The notes beneath the pieces are model-generated. The model searched no databases and had not been told where the DNA came from. It saw nothing but the letters and a program-made list of their open reading frames with translations. A stretch of 64,000 nucleotides of DNA from Clostridia bacterium UC5.1-2E3 (GTDB taxonomy: Bacteria > Bacillota > Clostridia > Lachnospirales > Lachnospiraceae). The translations under genes and the position numbers were made by a program. Shown piece by piece: positions 19,831-29,688 of this stretch. How positions within the stretch are numbered: position 1 is the first letter of the stretch; the number at the start of each line of letters is the position of its first letter. The stretch spans positions 1-64,000 of the forward strand of contig BBZO01000001.1 of assembly GCA_001304875.1 (NCBI GenBank), written 5' to 3'.

Positions 19831-20700
19831 GTGGCGGAGATCATAAGCGAACTGTATTCGTGGATTGCATTTGTCCCGAAGATAACCCTGACCAACATTT
19901 TAGAGATCATAATTATCGCGTTTCTGGTGTACGAGCTTCTGCTGTGGATCAAAAACACGAGGGCCTGGACGCTTCTTAAGGGCATCCTGGTTATTATGCT
20001 GTTTTATATCGGCGCTGCCATCCTGGAGCTGGATACCATTCTGTGGATTTTCCGGAATGTGGCGGCTCTCGCCATCACCGCGCTGGTCATCATCTTCCAG
20101 CCGGAGCTCAGAAAGGCGCTGGAGCAGCTGGGAAGCAGAAACATTCTCACGGGCATCTTTTCCATGGAGGATGAGAAGGCGGAGGACGGCTTCACCGACC
20201 GGACCGTGAACGAGATCGTGCGGGGAACCTTCGAGATGGCGAAGGTGAAAACGGGCGCGCTCATGGTGATCGAGCAGAACATGTCCTTAAGCGAGATCGA
20301 GAGGACCGGCATCGAGGTGGACGGAATCGTCTCCAGCCAGCTTCTCATCAATATATTCGAGCACAATACGCCGCTCCACGACGGCGCCATCGTCATCCAT
20401 GGCAACCGGGTGACCGCAGCCACCTGCTATCTGCCGCTGTCTGACAACATGGCGATCAGCAAGGATCTGGGAACCAGGCACCGCGCAGCCGTGGGCATCA
20501 GCGAGGTGACGGACAGCATCACCGTGGTGGTCTCCGAGGAGACCGGGCGCGTGTCCGTGGCCATGGGCGGAGGACTTCGCCGGATTGCCGACGCGGATGA
20601 GTTACGAGAGCTGTTAAGGGGTGCGAAGCCGGAGGCGTCCACCGGAGCCAGATTCAAGATTTGGAAGGGAAGGCGGAAGAATGAAAGAAAAGATAGCTAA
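19831..20700 (+). CDS. cdaA: Diadenylate cyclase CdaA (DAC domain)
   Basis: Membrane-bound cyclase making the second messenger c-di-AMP from two ATP. Three N-terminal membrane helices (ILEIIIIAFLVYELLLWI, LKGILVIMLFYIGAAIL and the following segment) precede the DAC domain with LHDGAIVIHGNRVTAATCYL (DGA motif) and GTRHRAAVGISEVTD (RHR motif). I prefer GTG at 19831 over GTG at 19822 because AAGAGGGAG lies only one base from the latter but eight to nine from the former. About 289 aa, slightly longer than the Bacillus enzyme. It overlaps cdaR by 20 bases, the standard cdaA-cdaR pairing. Confidence 0.96.
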   Translation: MAEIISELYSWIAFVPKITLTNILEIIIIAFLVYELLLWIKNTRAWTLLKGILVIMLFYIGAAILELDTILWIFRNVAALAITALVIIFQPELRKALEQLGSRNILTGIFSMEDEKAEDGFTDRTVNEIVRGTFEMAKVKTGALMVIEQNMSLSEIERTGIEVDGIVSSQLLINIFEHNTPLHDGAIVIHGNRVTAATCYLPLSDNMAISKDLGTRHRAAVGISEVTDSITVVVSEETGRVSVAMGGGLRRIADADELRELLRGAKPEASTGARFKIWKGRRKNERKDS

Positions 20701-22023
20701 AAATTTCAGCCTTAAGATGGCTTCCGTCGTTTTCGCGTTCTTAGCATGGCTGTCAGTCACCAATATCGCAAATCCCTGGAAGACGGAGACCCAGGATGTG
20801 GTGGTGGAGATTGTCGGGGCGGATGTTCTGGAGGCCTCCAATCTCACCTATGAGATCGACGGCAAGAGGACGGCGACAGTAAGTTATAAGGTCAGGACAA
20901 AGGATGCCTATAAGATCAAGGCATCGGATTTCAGGGCCTATGCGGATTTATCGGAGCTGTGGGATGTGACCGGAGCCATTCCCGTCAATGTGGAGGTGCT
21001 TAACAACAGCGAGCTTCTGCAGGCGGCGCCCACCGTGCGCGCGCCGGGAGTTATAAAGATTGCCACGGAGCCGCTGCAGACCAAGTCCTTCGAGATCGCC
21101 TACAGGATTATCGGCAATACCGAGGACGCTACACGCCGGGAGATATGACGCTCTCGCCGCAGTACGTCTACGTGAAGGGCCCCACCTCCGAGGTGGGACA
21201 GATCAGCCAGGTGGGCATCGAGGTGAACGTGGAGGGCGCCGTCGCGGACGTGACCGGGGCGGCAGAGCCGGTTCTCTACGACGCCAACGGAAACCAGCTG
21301 ACCCTGGACGACAGCGTGGAGATATTGACGGACAGCGTCACATATGATTTAGTGATACTTAAGACAAAGCTTTTAGGACTGGATTTCGTGGTTACCGGCG
21401 AGGTGGCCGACGGCTACCGCTACACCGGCATCGAGTGTGATGTGACCAGCGTGCCGGTGGAGGGACTCAAATCCACACTGGCCTCCCTGAACACCATCCT
21501 GGTGCAGGATCCCTCTCTGAATGTGGAGGGGGCGACCCGGGATAAGCTGTGCACCATCGACTTAAATTCCTACCTGCCGCCCAACGTGAACATCGTCGGG
21601 ATGGACGAGGAGAGGATCGAGGTGACCCTCAAAGTGGAGGCGCTGGAGACGGAAAATATTTCCGTGGATGCGGACACCGTGATTCTGGAGGGGATGAACA
21701 GCAGATATGAGTACGAGTTAGGCAGCGATTCCGTGGAGATCACGGTCCGCGGGCTTGCGGAGGATCTGGACAGACTGAGGACGGAGGGCGTGGAGGCCTA
21801 CGCCAATGTGAGCGGCCTCGCCCCCGGTGAGCACGCAGTCGGCCTGGATTTCAACCTGGATGATTCCTACGAGCTGGTGGACAGCGAAGCGCTGATGATA
21901 AATGTTTCAGAAGGAGACGGAACTGCCGGCGGAAATACCAACGGCGGGGACGCAGCGGAGGCGGCAGATCTGAATGCCGGTGCCGGCAATGCGTCCGGAC
22001 AGACAGAAGATGCGACAGATTAA
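20681..22023 (+). CDS. cdaR: CdaR (YbbR-domain) regulator of CdaA (frameshifted at ~21127)
   Basis: Membrane-anchored extracytoplasmic protein that modulates CdaA. An N-terminal anchor (SLKMASVVFAFLAWLSVTNI) is followed by repeated YbbR beta domains (about four), for example TETQDVVVEIVGADVLEAS and the segment around YVYVKGPTSEVGQISQVGI. The tail is low-complexity Gly/Asn/Ala/Asp. The frame breaks at 21126-21127: GACGCTACAC needs one more G to read EDGYTPGDMTLSPQ. Repaired length is about 447 aa. The start at 20681 is set by GGCGGAAG and lies inside the cdaA end. Confidence 0.93.
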
Positions 22024-22048
22024 AATTGACAGGAGAAGAAAGAAAACC

Positions 22049-22312
22049 ATGGTAAGAGCAAAGACGAGGATAAGAAATTCCAGCGGGCTTCATCTGGAGC
22101 CCGCCGGAGTCCTCTGCAGGGAGGCATCCAGATTCACCTCTTCGGTGATGTTTGAGTATAAGCAGTCCATGACCAACGCGAAGAGCGTCCTGGGGGTCCT
22201 GGGCGCTTGCGTAAAATGCGGTGAGGAGATTGAACTGATCTGCGACGGCCCCGATGAACAGGAGGCGCTGGCGGCAGTTCTGAAGGTTATCGAAGATGGT
22301 TTGGGAGAATAA
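22049..22312 (+). CDS. HPr-like phosphocarrier protein with H15-L-E17 active site
   Basis: PTS phosphocarrier fold, 87 aa. The active-site loop reads SSGLHLEPAG: His15 is present, but the arginine of the usual HARPA motif is Glu17. The serine-46 region, NAKSVLGVLG, is retained. The start follows GGAGAAGAAAG and the gene overlaps enzyme I. HPr takes phosphate from enzyme I and passes it to sugar-specific EII proteins; the charge reversal next to His15 may change that or point to a regulatory PTS branch. Confidence 0.88.
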   Translation: MVRAKTRIRNSSGLHLEPAGVLCREASRFTSSVMFEYKQSMTNAKSVLGVLGACVKCGEEIELICDGPDEQEALAAVLKVIEDGLGE

Positions 22313-24027
22313 AAGATTTATAACATTAGAAGGAGCCGGTACGTCTGACGGAATCGGTATCGGAAGGGCTGTTCCAGTGGAGAACGCCCTTCCTGTCGTT
22401 AAGAGGGAGTATGTGGAGGACACGGCGGCGGAGCTTTTGAGACTCCAGGCGGCCCAGGAGACCTGCATCCATGAGATCGAGCTTCTGGCCGAGGAGACCG
22501 AGGTGAAGGCCGGCCGCCAGGTGGCCGCCATCGTGCGCAGCCACAAGGCGCTTCTGGCGGACCCGGCCTTAAACGGCGAGATCACCCGCATGATCAGCAC
22601 GGAGAAATGCAGCTGCGAGTGGGCTGTGGAGACGGTGTGCGTCCGCTACCGGCAGATGTTCGAGATGATGGAGGACGAGCTGATGCGCCAGCGGGCGGCG
22701 GATCTGGACGATATACGGATCCGCCTCTTAATGGCACTCACCGGCTCCACGGCGCGGGGACTCTCCCTTCTTCCCGAGGCAGCGTCATCGTGGCGAAGGA
22801 GCTGACGCCCTCCATGACGGCCTCCATGGATTCCTCCAAGGTGGTCGGGATTCTGACGGAGGTGGGCGGAGTCAACTCCCATGCGGCCATTCTGGCCCGT
22901 GCCCTGGAGATTCCGGCGGTAAGCGGGGTTCCTGATATCATGGATCACATAAAGACCGGTGAGGAGATTATCGTGGACGGGTTCGGGGGGAAGGCCTACG
23001 TGTCGCCGGACGGGCCGACCAGGGAGCGGTTTGAGCGCCGCAGGGATGAGCTTCAACAGGAAAAACAGGCGCTTTTCGAGTACAGGAACCGCCGTGCGGT
23101 CACCCGGGACGGCCGGGAGGTCTCCCTCATGATCAACATGGAACGGCCCGGGGACATCGCCAATATGCAGCGGGTGGGAGCCTGCGGCGTGGGCCTGTTC
23201 CGCACGGAGTTTCTGTTTATGAACCGGGAGACGGCGCCGGACGAGGAGGAGCAGTACAGGATCTACAGCCGGGTGGCCGGCTCCATGGGCGGAAGGCCTC
23301 TGACCATACGGACGCTGGACATCGGCGGCGACAAGAGCGCCCCCTGCGTGAAGATTCCGGAGGAGGAGAATCCGTTTCTCGGATACCGCGCCATCCGTCT
23401 GTGCCTGGACCGCAGGGAGGAGCTTCTGCTCCCGCAGCTGAGGGCCATCCTGAGGGCCGGAGTGAATAAAAATGTGAGAATCATGCTTCCGATGATTACG
23501 TCCCTGGAGGAGTTTCAGGCCGGAAAGGCGGCTGTGGAGGAGGCGGGGAGGGCTCTGGAAGCAGAGAATATCCCCTGTGCCGGGAAGATACCGGTGGGCA
23601 TGATGGTGGAGACCCCGGCGGCCGCGCTCATGGCGGACGTCTTCGCCCGGGAGGCGGATTTCTTCAGCATCGGAACCAATGACCTGATCCAGTACACCAT
23701 GGCTGTGGACCGGGGAAATGAGCTGGTGGCGTCTCTCTACTCCCCGTTCCAGCCCGCGGTGCTTAGGAGTATCCGGCGCATTGCCGCCGAGGGCGGAAGG
23801 GCCGGGATCCTGTGGGAATGTGCGGCGAGGCCGCCTCGGACCCGCGTCTGGCGCCGCTGTTTCTCGCCTTCGGCATCACGGAGCTCAGCATGGCTCCCGC
23901 GCAGGTTCTGCGCATGAAGGAGGCCATCACACGGCTGGATCTGGGCAAGGCGGAGGAATGCATAAAACGGGTTCTCTCGGCAGCCACGGCTGCGGAGGTC
24001 CTTAAGATCATGGAGGAGTGCTGGTAA
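22296..24027 (+). CDS. ptsI: Phosphoenolpyruvate-protein phosphotransferase, PTS enzyme I (two frame breaks)
   Basis: Cytoplasmic PTS enzyme I: autophosphorylates from PEP on a histidine and hands the phosphate to HPr. Seen: N-terminal GTSDGIGIGRAV, helical HPr-binding domain, phosphohistidine region GGVNSHAAILARALEIPAV, PEP-binding GVGLFRTEFLFMNR, GGDKSAPC, ENPFLGYRAIRLCLDR and FFSIGTNDLIQYTMAVDR. The catalytic cysteine region GIPVGMCGEAASDP appears once the second break is repaired. Breaks: about 22782 (one G gives LLPEGSVIVAKEL) and about 23811 (one C). Repaired length is about 577 aa, normal. It overlaps the HPr gene by 17 bases. Confidence 0.94.
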
Positions 24028-24029
24028 AC

Positions 24030-25312
24030 ATGGCAGTATATCTGATTTGTTATGCGGCGGGCTTTCTGCTGGCCCATTTTGGACACTTCCTTTTGTCGGG
24101 GGCGGTTCTCATGGGGGCGCAGTCTGGCTCTATATAAGCGATTACAGAAAAAGCGGGAGCCTCATCCACCTGCGGGGGATTTTCTCCCTGGCCTGGGTGG
24201 GAGGACAGGGAATCTCCTGTTTAAAGCTCAGCCGGCTGCAGGGGCCGTGGAGCGTCATGACCTGGCTCTGTTTCCTGGCGGCATTCGCAGGCTTTTATCT
24301 GACCTTCGAGTACCTGACCTGGAGATATCCCGGCCGCCGCGGGCCCCGGAGAGAGGGGCCCAGGTGGAACTATTTCCGCGATGCGGAGGGACGTATTTTT
24401 ATCTCCATGGCGGTTATACTGACGGTGTCGGTGCTCTGCTTTATCCTGGAGGCCGCTGTTTTAGGCTACGTGCCGTTTTTCCTCCGCGGTGTGCCCCACG
24501 CCTACTCGGAGTTCCACATCACCGGCGTCCACTATTTTACGGTGTCCTGCGTGCTGGTACCGGCCCTGTCGGTGATCTATCTCTACTCCAACCAGGGCAG
24601 GAGTCCGGGGAAATGCCGGGCGGTCCTCGCCATGGATGTGGTAGCGGTTCTGATTCCCATCCTCTGTGTGTCCCGGTTCCAGCTGATTCTGGGCGTGGCG
24701 CTGGCGGTGCTCACCTACATGGCCATGGACAGCCGCGTGCCGGTCTGGTACGGTCTGGCGGCTGCTGCGGCGCTGGTGCGTTTTACATCATACTCACGAT
24801 TGCCAGGAGCCACGACGTGGAGTATTTAAACGGGATTTTCGAGATGAAAAAATGCGGCGATGCCCATTTTCATCACCCAGCCCTACATGTACGTGGCCAA
24901 CAACTATGATAATTTCAACTGTCTGGTGGAAAATCTTGCCGGGCACACCTTCGCTTAAGATGCTGTTTCCGCTCTGGGCGCTGACGGGGCTTAAATTTTT
25001 AAAGCCGGAGCTGGTCAATTTCCAGATCTTTGTCAACAAGGAGGAGCTCACCACGCTGACGCTTTTCTATGACGCGTACTACGATTTCGGGATTGCCGGC
25101 GTGCTTCTGCTTTCCTGTGTCCTGGGCGCGCTGGCCTGGTATCTTATGGGGCTTCTTAAGAAGATGAGAAATCCTGTCGGCTACCTGTTTTACGCCAGAT
25201 CGCCATGTATTTTGCGCTGTCGTTTTTTACCACCTGGTTCAGCAATCCCACCACCTGGTTCTGGTTTGTGCTGACGGGAATTGCGGCTCTGTTTGTGGGG
25301 CGGTATCTGTAA
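24030..25312 (+). CDS. Polysaccharide (oligosaccharide repeat-unit) polymerase-like membrane protein, about five frame breaks
   Basis: Wzy/O-antigen-polymerase-like protein with ten or more membrane helices, about 428 aa after repair. Pieces in order: MAVYLICYAAGFLLAHF; YISDYRKSGSLIHLRGIFSL (frame break at about 24117); long helices to about 24775; AFYIILTIARSHDVEYLNG; PIFITQPYMYVANNYDNF (extra A near 24851); HTFGLKMLFPLWALTGLKFL (missing G near 24951); FYDAYYDFGIAGVLLLSC; and a last helix pair ending FVGRYL (break near 25195). The periplasmic loop and the YDFG-type motif before the last helices are typical of the family. The start follows enzyme I by two bases. Confidence 0.7.
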
Positions 25313-25324
25313 GAGGATGATGGG

Positions 25325-26448
25325 ATGGAAGATCGGAGAAAATATATCCGGATAGTTTTGAATATTCTCATTCCCCTGCTGGGGATTTATGTGGTCTTTT
25401 TCTGGGGGCCGAGGCTGCTTGTGTTTTTCATGCCCTTTGTCATCGGCTGGATTCTGGCGCTCATCGCCAATCCGCTGGTGCGCTTCCTGGAGAAGCGGGC
25501 CAGCATCGTCCGGAAACACAGCTCCGTGGCGCTGATTTTTCTGGTGGTGGGCGGCCTCATTGCCCTCATCTACCTGGCGGCGGCGAGGCTGATTCTGGAG
25601 ATCCGGGGATTCGTGGAGACGCTGCCGCAGCTGTTTGCGAGCATCCGCGGCGACCTGGAGCAGGCGGTGGAGAATCTCACGCGCCTCATCGCGTTTCTGC
25701 CGGACGATATTGAAAACACTTTGCTGGAGATCGGCCAGAATCTGGGAGATTACGTGACCTCCCTGTTCCAGACGGCCGCCGCGCCCACGGTGGAGATGGC
25801 CGGTCATGTGGCCATGGGGATTCCTAATGTGCTGGTCTACACGGTGGTGACGATCCTGTCGGCCTACTTCTTTATCGTCGAGCAGGATTCCCTGCGCCAG
25901 CAGTTTAAGCGTCTGGCGCCGCAGCCGGTGCTGCTGTACTGCGGGTATGTGAAGCGGGATATCAAGCGGCTGATCGGCGGATATTTCCTGGCGCAGTTCA
26001 GGATCATGTTCGTGGTGGCTTTCATACTTCTGGCGGGGTTTGTGATTCTCGGGGTGCCCTACGGCTTTCTGCTGGCCATCCTGATCGCCATGCTGGACTT
26101 CCTGCCCATCTTCGGCACCGGCACAGTGCTGATCCCCTGGGCGGTGTTCCGCCTGTTTACGGGGAATTACGCTTACGCCGTGGGACTGATTCTGATTTAT
26201 GTGACCACCAGGTGGTGCGGCAGATCATCCAGCCGAAGATCGTCGGAGATTCCATGGGCCTGCCGCCGCTCACGACGCTGTTTCTTCTGTATCTGGGATT
26301 CAAGGTGCGGGGGATCGCCGGAATGATCATGGCTGTGCCCATCGGGCTGATTGTGATTAATTTTTATAAATATGGGGCGTTTGATTCGCTGATTGAGAAT
26401 GTGAAACTGCTGATTAAGGAGATTCATGAGATGAGGAGAGGGGAGTAG
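25325..26448 (+). CDS. AI-2E family (TqsA/YtvI-like) transporter, frameshifted at ~26209
   Basis: Membrane protein of the AI-2E transporter family (374 aa after repair); family members include a quorum-signal exporter, sodium/proton antiporters and sporulation protein YtvI. Seen: an early helix pair (IVLNILIPLLGIYVVFFWG), a long amphipathic extracytoplasmic region (about residues 85-155), and the conserved helices FVVAFILLAGFVILGVPYGF and MLDFLPIFGTGTVLIPWA. After the break (ACCACCAGG needs one C) it reads VVRQIIQPKIVGDSMGLPPL, the most conserved part of the family. It follows the polymerase by 12 bases. Substrate unknown. Confidence 0.88.
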
Positions 26449-26470
26449 AGGTCGGGGGATCATAGAGAAT

Positions 26471-26517
26471 AGAAGGAGGAAGCGGAGCTGATGCTTAAGG
26501 CTCCGCTTCCTCCTTCT
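26471..26517. terminator. Bidirectional terminator between converging genes
   Basis: Perfect 18-base inverted repeat (26471-26488 with 26500-26517) around an 11-base loop, between a plus-strand gene ending at 26448 and a minus-strand gene ending at 26569. Confidence 0.8.
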
Positions 26518-26568
26518 ATGTCGTTTGGGTGTTATTTTGAGTTATTATCAATAGTCGCGTTTTTTTGA

Positions 26569-27583
26569 TCATCGCTGTTTTTTATTTTGCTTTTTAAACT
26601 TCCTCCCGAACCATCCGCCGCGATGCTCCCGGCCGGACCCGTTGTTTTGCAGGAATCTCCTCACAATCATCCACGCAGCCGCCAGCAGAATCAGATACGG
26701 GCTGTTGGACACCACCCACACAAACAGCGAAATCGTGTTGTCCGCCAGCCGGGAGAGACTGCGGTCAAAGCCTTTGCTGATCCTGGTTCCCAGGTTGTCC
26801 GGGGCGGTGGGGGTTAAGGACTGTACCTCGCTGATATGTAATTCCACGGTGCTGTAGTCCACCTGGTTGTCGTACAGGCGGAGCTGGGACTCGAAGGACT
26901 CCAGCTGGTAACGGATCTCCGACAGCCTCGATTCCAGCGCGATGACCGCGTCCAGGCTCTCCGCGGTTTCCAGAAGCTCCCAGAGGCGCTCCTGCTCGGT
27001 TTCCAGGGTCCGTTTGCGGCTCTCGATGTCCGAGTATTCCAGGGTCACGTCGGTGGTCTGCTCGGATTTGTTGGTCACGTTGCTGTTTGACTCCACATCC
27101 CCCACGAACTGATAAAGATGATCGCTGGGTATGCGTGCCTTCAAATAGGTGTAGCGGCTGGAGACGCCGTAATAGGTCAGGCTGGCGCCGCTGGTGTCCG
27201 AGGACTCAATGTAGCCGCCCAGTTCCGCCACCTTCTCCTGTACGTGCTTTGTCAGCCCGTCGAAATCCACGGTCTCCACGCTCATGGACACGCTGCGGAT
27301 CAGCTTCCGGCTCTCGTCGGCGACGGCGGGGGACAGGCTGGCGGAAATCTCCCCTCGAAGGAGCCTGAGGCGGAAGACGTATTTCCGGAGCCCTTCATGA
27401 TGCCGGTTTCCTCTGCGGTCTCCGCCGCAAACTGGGGAGCCATAGCCGCCGCGGGGGAGGCCGCCGTGGTCTCATAGACGGCGGAGTCTGAGGCTGTGCC
27501 TGCGCCTGCGCCGCACCCCATAAGGGCAACCCCCGACAGGAGGAGAAGTCCGGCCAGGGAAACTGCTGCAATCTTTTTTTCAT
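26569..27583 (-). CDS. DUF4349 lipoprotein (two frame breaks)
   Basis: Cell-surface lipoprotein of the DUF4349 family, role unknown. The start at 27583 follows GGGAGGAAGG. The A7 run after the start codon needs one more A to read KKKIAAVSLAGLLLLSGVAL, and the lipobox LMGC follows. A second break at about 27354 (one G in GAGGGGAG) joins it to GEISASLSPAVADESRKLI. The DUF4349 body shows SVETVDFDGLTKHVQEKVAE, a long helical pair around residues 160-220 (SDIESRKRTLETEQERLWEL) and a C-terminal membrane helix (SPYLILLAAAWMIVRRFL) with a basic tail. About 338 aa. Own promoter at 27609-27637. Confidence 0.85.
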
Positions 27584-27608
27584 AATCCTTCCTCCCTTCT
27601 CTGGCTTC

Positions 27609-27637
27609 ATCATAGCACGGGCGGAAGGGACGTTCAA
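27609..27637 (-). promoter_or_regulatory. Promoter for the DUF4349 gene
   Basis: On the minus strand: TTGAAC (27632-27637), a 17-base spacer and TATGAT (27609-27614), 26 bases before the start codon. Confidence 0.75.
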
Positions 27638-27673
27638 TATGCGGCAGAAAGACGTAAGAAACAGATGGAAATA

Positions 27674-28612
27674 TTAAGAAATTCCGGCATGTTTTGCCGC
27701 TGCCGGCGTGGTCCCGAAGGCCTTTTTCCAGGCCCGCAGGAAGGCCGGGTAATTCTTAAACCCGCAGTCAAAGGCCAGCCGGGTGAGCGGGACTCCCTGT
27801 GCCAGGAGCTCCCTGGCCAGAAGCAGCCGTTTCTCGTTCAGGTACCCGCCGATGGTGTAGCCCGTCTCCTGCCGGAAAAGCCGCATCATATGGTATCGGC
27901 TTATGAAAAAATGCTCAGCCAGCAGGTCCACGGAAATATCCCCGGTGAGATGGCTGTGAATGTATTCCATGATCTCCAGCACCTTCTGGTTGTGGGGCTG
28001 GGGGCGTACGTACTCCACGTGCCGGTTGAGCGCTGCCCGGTTTAAATGGACCATAAATTCCAGAAACAGAAGCCGGCGGTAGAGATCCTCGGCGTAGCCG
28101 TTCTGCCGGCAGGCCTCCTCCAGCCGCTCGATGGCCTGGAACATGCGGCTGTTTTTGAGGCCGCGGATGCGCAGGACGCCGCCGCCGAACTCCCCGGCGC
28201 GCAGAAAGCAGGCGTTTAAATCATACCCCTCCCCCGACCAGGAGGAGATAAAGCTGGGGGACAGGTAGACGATGATGCGCTCGTAGGGCATCGCCGGATT
28301 AATTTTGGGCTGGTGGATGTCGTGGTGGTTCACGAGAACGATATCATAGGGCTCCAGCCGGTACGACCGCCCCTCGATGATATACTCCACGCTGCCTTTT
28401 ATAAAAAGAATGATTTTGTCGAACTCATGGTAGTGGTAGCCGATGGGCTCCCCCGCCGTGTCCTCCAGGTGGAAGAGGCGGAAATCGCCCTCCAGATAGC
28501 CGCGCTTTTCACAGTCCGGCGCGGTGTCCGGGGTTGCGTTCGCGCCTGCTCTTTCGTATGCACCGGGATGTTCATTTGTGTCTGCATGCAGTCTGTCACC
28601 TCCTGCCTGCAT
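27674..28612 (-). CDS. AraC family transcriptional regulator with cupin sensor domain
   Basis: Cytoplasmic regulator. The N-terminal cupin (GYHYHEFDKIILFIKGSVEY and LEPYDIVLVNHHDIHQP) probably binds a small ligand. The C-terminal AraC double helix-turn-helix shows DISVDLLAEHFFISRYHMMR and LTRLAFDCGFKNYPAFLRAW. The nominal start at 28612 lies inside a TATAAT box (28611-28616 complement), so it is unlikely. An ATG at 28587, about 11 bases after GGAGGT, starts MQTQMNIPVHTKEQAR in another frame, suggesting one more base error near 28520-28570. Target genes unknown; dapF is divergent. Confidence 0.87.
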   Translation of the reverse strand: MQAGGDRLHADTNEHPGAYERAGANATPDTAPDCEKRGYLEGDFRLFHLEDTAGEPIGYHYHEFDKIILFIKGSVEYIIEGRSYRLEPYDIVLVNHHDIHQPKINPAMPYERIIVYLSPSFISSWSGEGYDLNACFLRAGEFGGGVLRIRGLKNSRMFQAIERLEEACRQNGYAEDLYRRLLFLEFMVHLNRAALNRHVEYVRPQPHNQKVLEIMEYIHSHLTGDISVDLLAEHFFISRYHMMRLFRQETGYTIGGYLNEKRLLLARELLAQGVPLTRLAFDCGFKNYPAFLRAWKKAFGTTPAAAKHAGIS

Positions 28613-28727
28613 TATACAGCACGAAATGAAAGAAATGAAGCATATAACTTATATTTTTTTAAAATAATGCGGAATATAATGGGAATATAACATGGAAGAC
28701 TGCGCAAGAATACGGGAGGTTTGCACG

Positions 28728-29592
28728 ATGAAGCTGGTTCTGAGAAAATATCACTGCATGGGAAACGATTATCTGGTTTACGACACAGGAAAGAACGCGA
28801 TGGAGCTGACGGAGAGCCGCATCAGGAGGCTGTGCCACAGGAATTTCGGCATCGGGTCCGACGGGATTCTGGCCGGCCCGTTCACGGACGGCGGGAAACG
28901 CTATATGCGCATTTTAAATCCCGACGGCAGCGAGGTGGGAAAGAGCGGAAACGGAGCCGCCATTTTTGCCAGATACCTGCTGGATGCGGCTACATAAACC
29001 GCGCCAGGGAGAAGGAGGCGGAGTTCACGGTTCTGGGCGGAAAGATGAGGGCTATCTATCTGGATGAGAGCGGCGCCAGACAGCAGATCGCCATGGGGCG
29101 CATGTCCTTCTGGAGCGATGAAATTCCCGTGACCGGGCCGCGCCGCGAGATGGTGGACGAGACCATGGTGTTCGGGAAGCTTCCTTATAAAACTACCTGT
29201 GTGGCGGTGGGAAATCCCCACTGTGTCATCTGGATGGAGGAGATTTCCAGGGAGGAGGTCTGCCGCATCGGCGCCGTCTCCGAGACGGCCGCCTGTTTCC
29301 CGGAGAAGGTGAACACCCTGCTGCTTCACGTGGTGGACCGGAAGAACATTGAGATCGAGATTTATGAGCGGGGAGCAGGCTACACTCTGGCTTCCGGAAC
29401 CAGCGCCTGCGCGGCGGCCGGAGCCGCCCTCAAGATGGGCCTGGTGAACCGGAAAATGATGGTCCACATGCCCGGCGGCCAGCTGGAAGTGGAGATCGGG
29501 GAGGATGGAACTGCCTACATGACCGTCGAGGTGAAGAGCGTGGGGAGATCATTCTGGACGATGGGTTTGCGGAGGAGCTGGAGAGAATTTAA
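28728..29592 (+). CDS. DapF-like epimerase with both catalytic Cys replaced by Ser (two frame breaks)
   Basis: Homologue of diaminopimelate epimerase (two-fold pseudosymmetric DapF fold). Seen: KYHCMGNDYLVYD, NFGIGSDGI, NPDGSEVGKSGNGAA, GNPHCVIW and ERGAGYTLASGTSACAA. In classical DapF the two catalytic bases are cysteines in CGNG and ACGTGAC; here both positions are serine (Ser73 and Ser223). The start at 28728 follows GGGAGGT. The frame breaks at about 28988 (one G gives DAGYINRAREK) and about 29544 (one G gives VGEIILDDGFAEELERI). Repaired length is 288 aa. I withhold the symbol dapF because the activity is uncertain. Confidence 0.82.
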
Positions 29593-29688
29593 ACGCGCGG
29601 CGCAGCAGGGGAAAACCGCCGGACGACCGCACACCTTTCGCCGGGGCCGTTCATATTCTGATAGAAAGAGCAAGCGAAAAGGTGCAAA

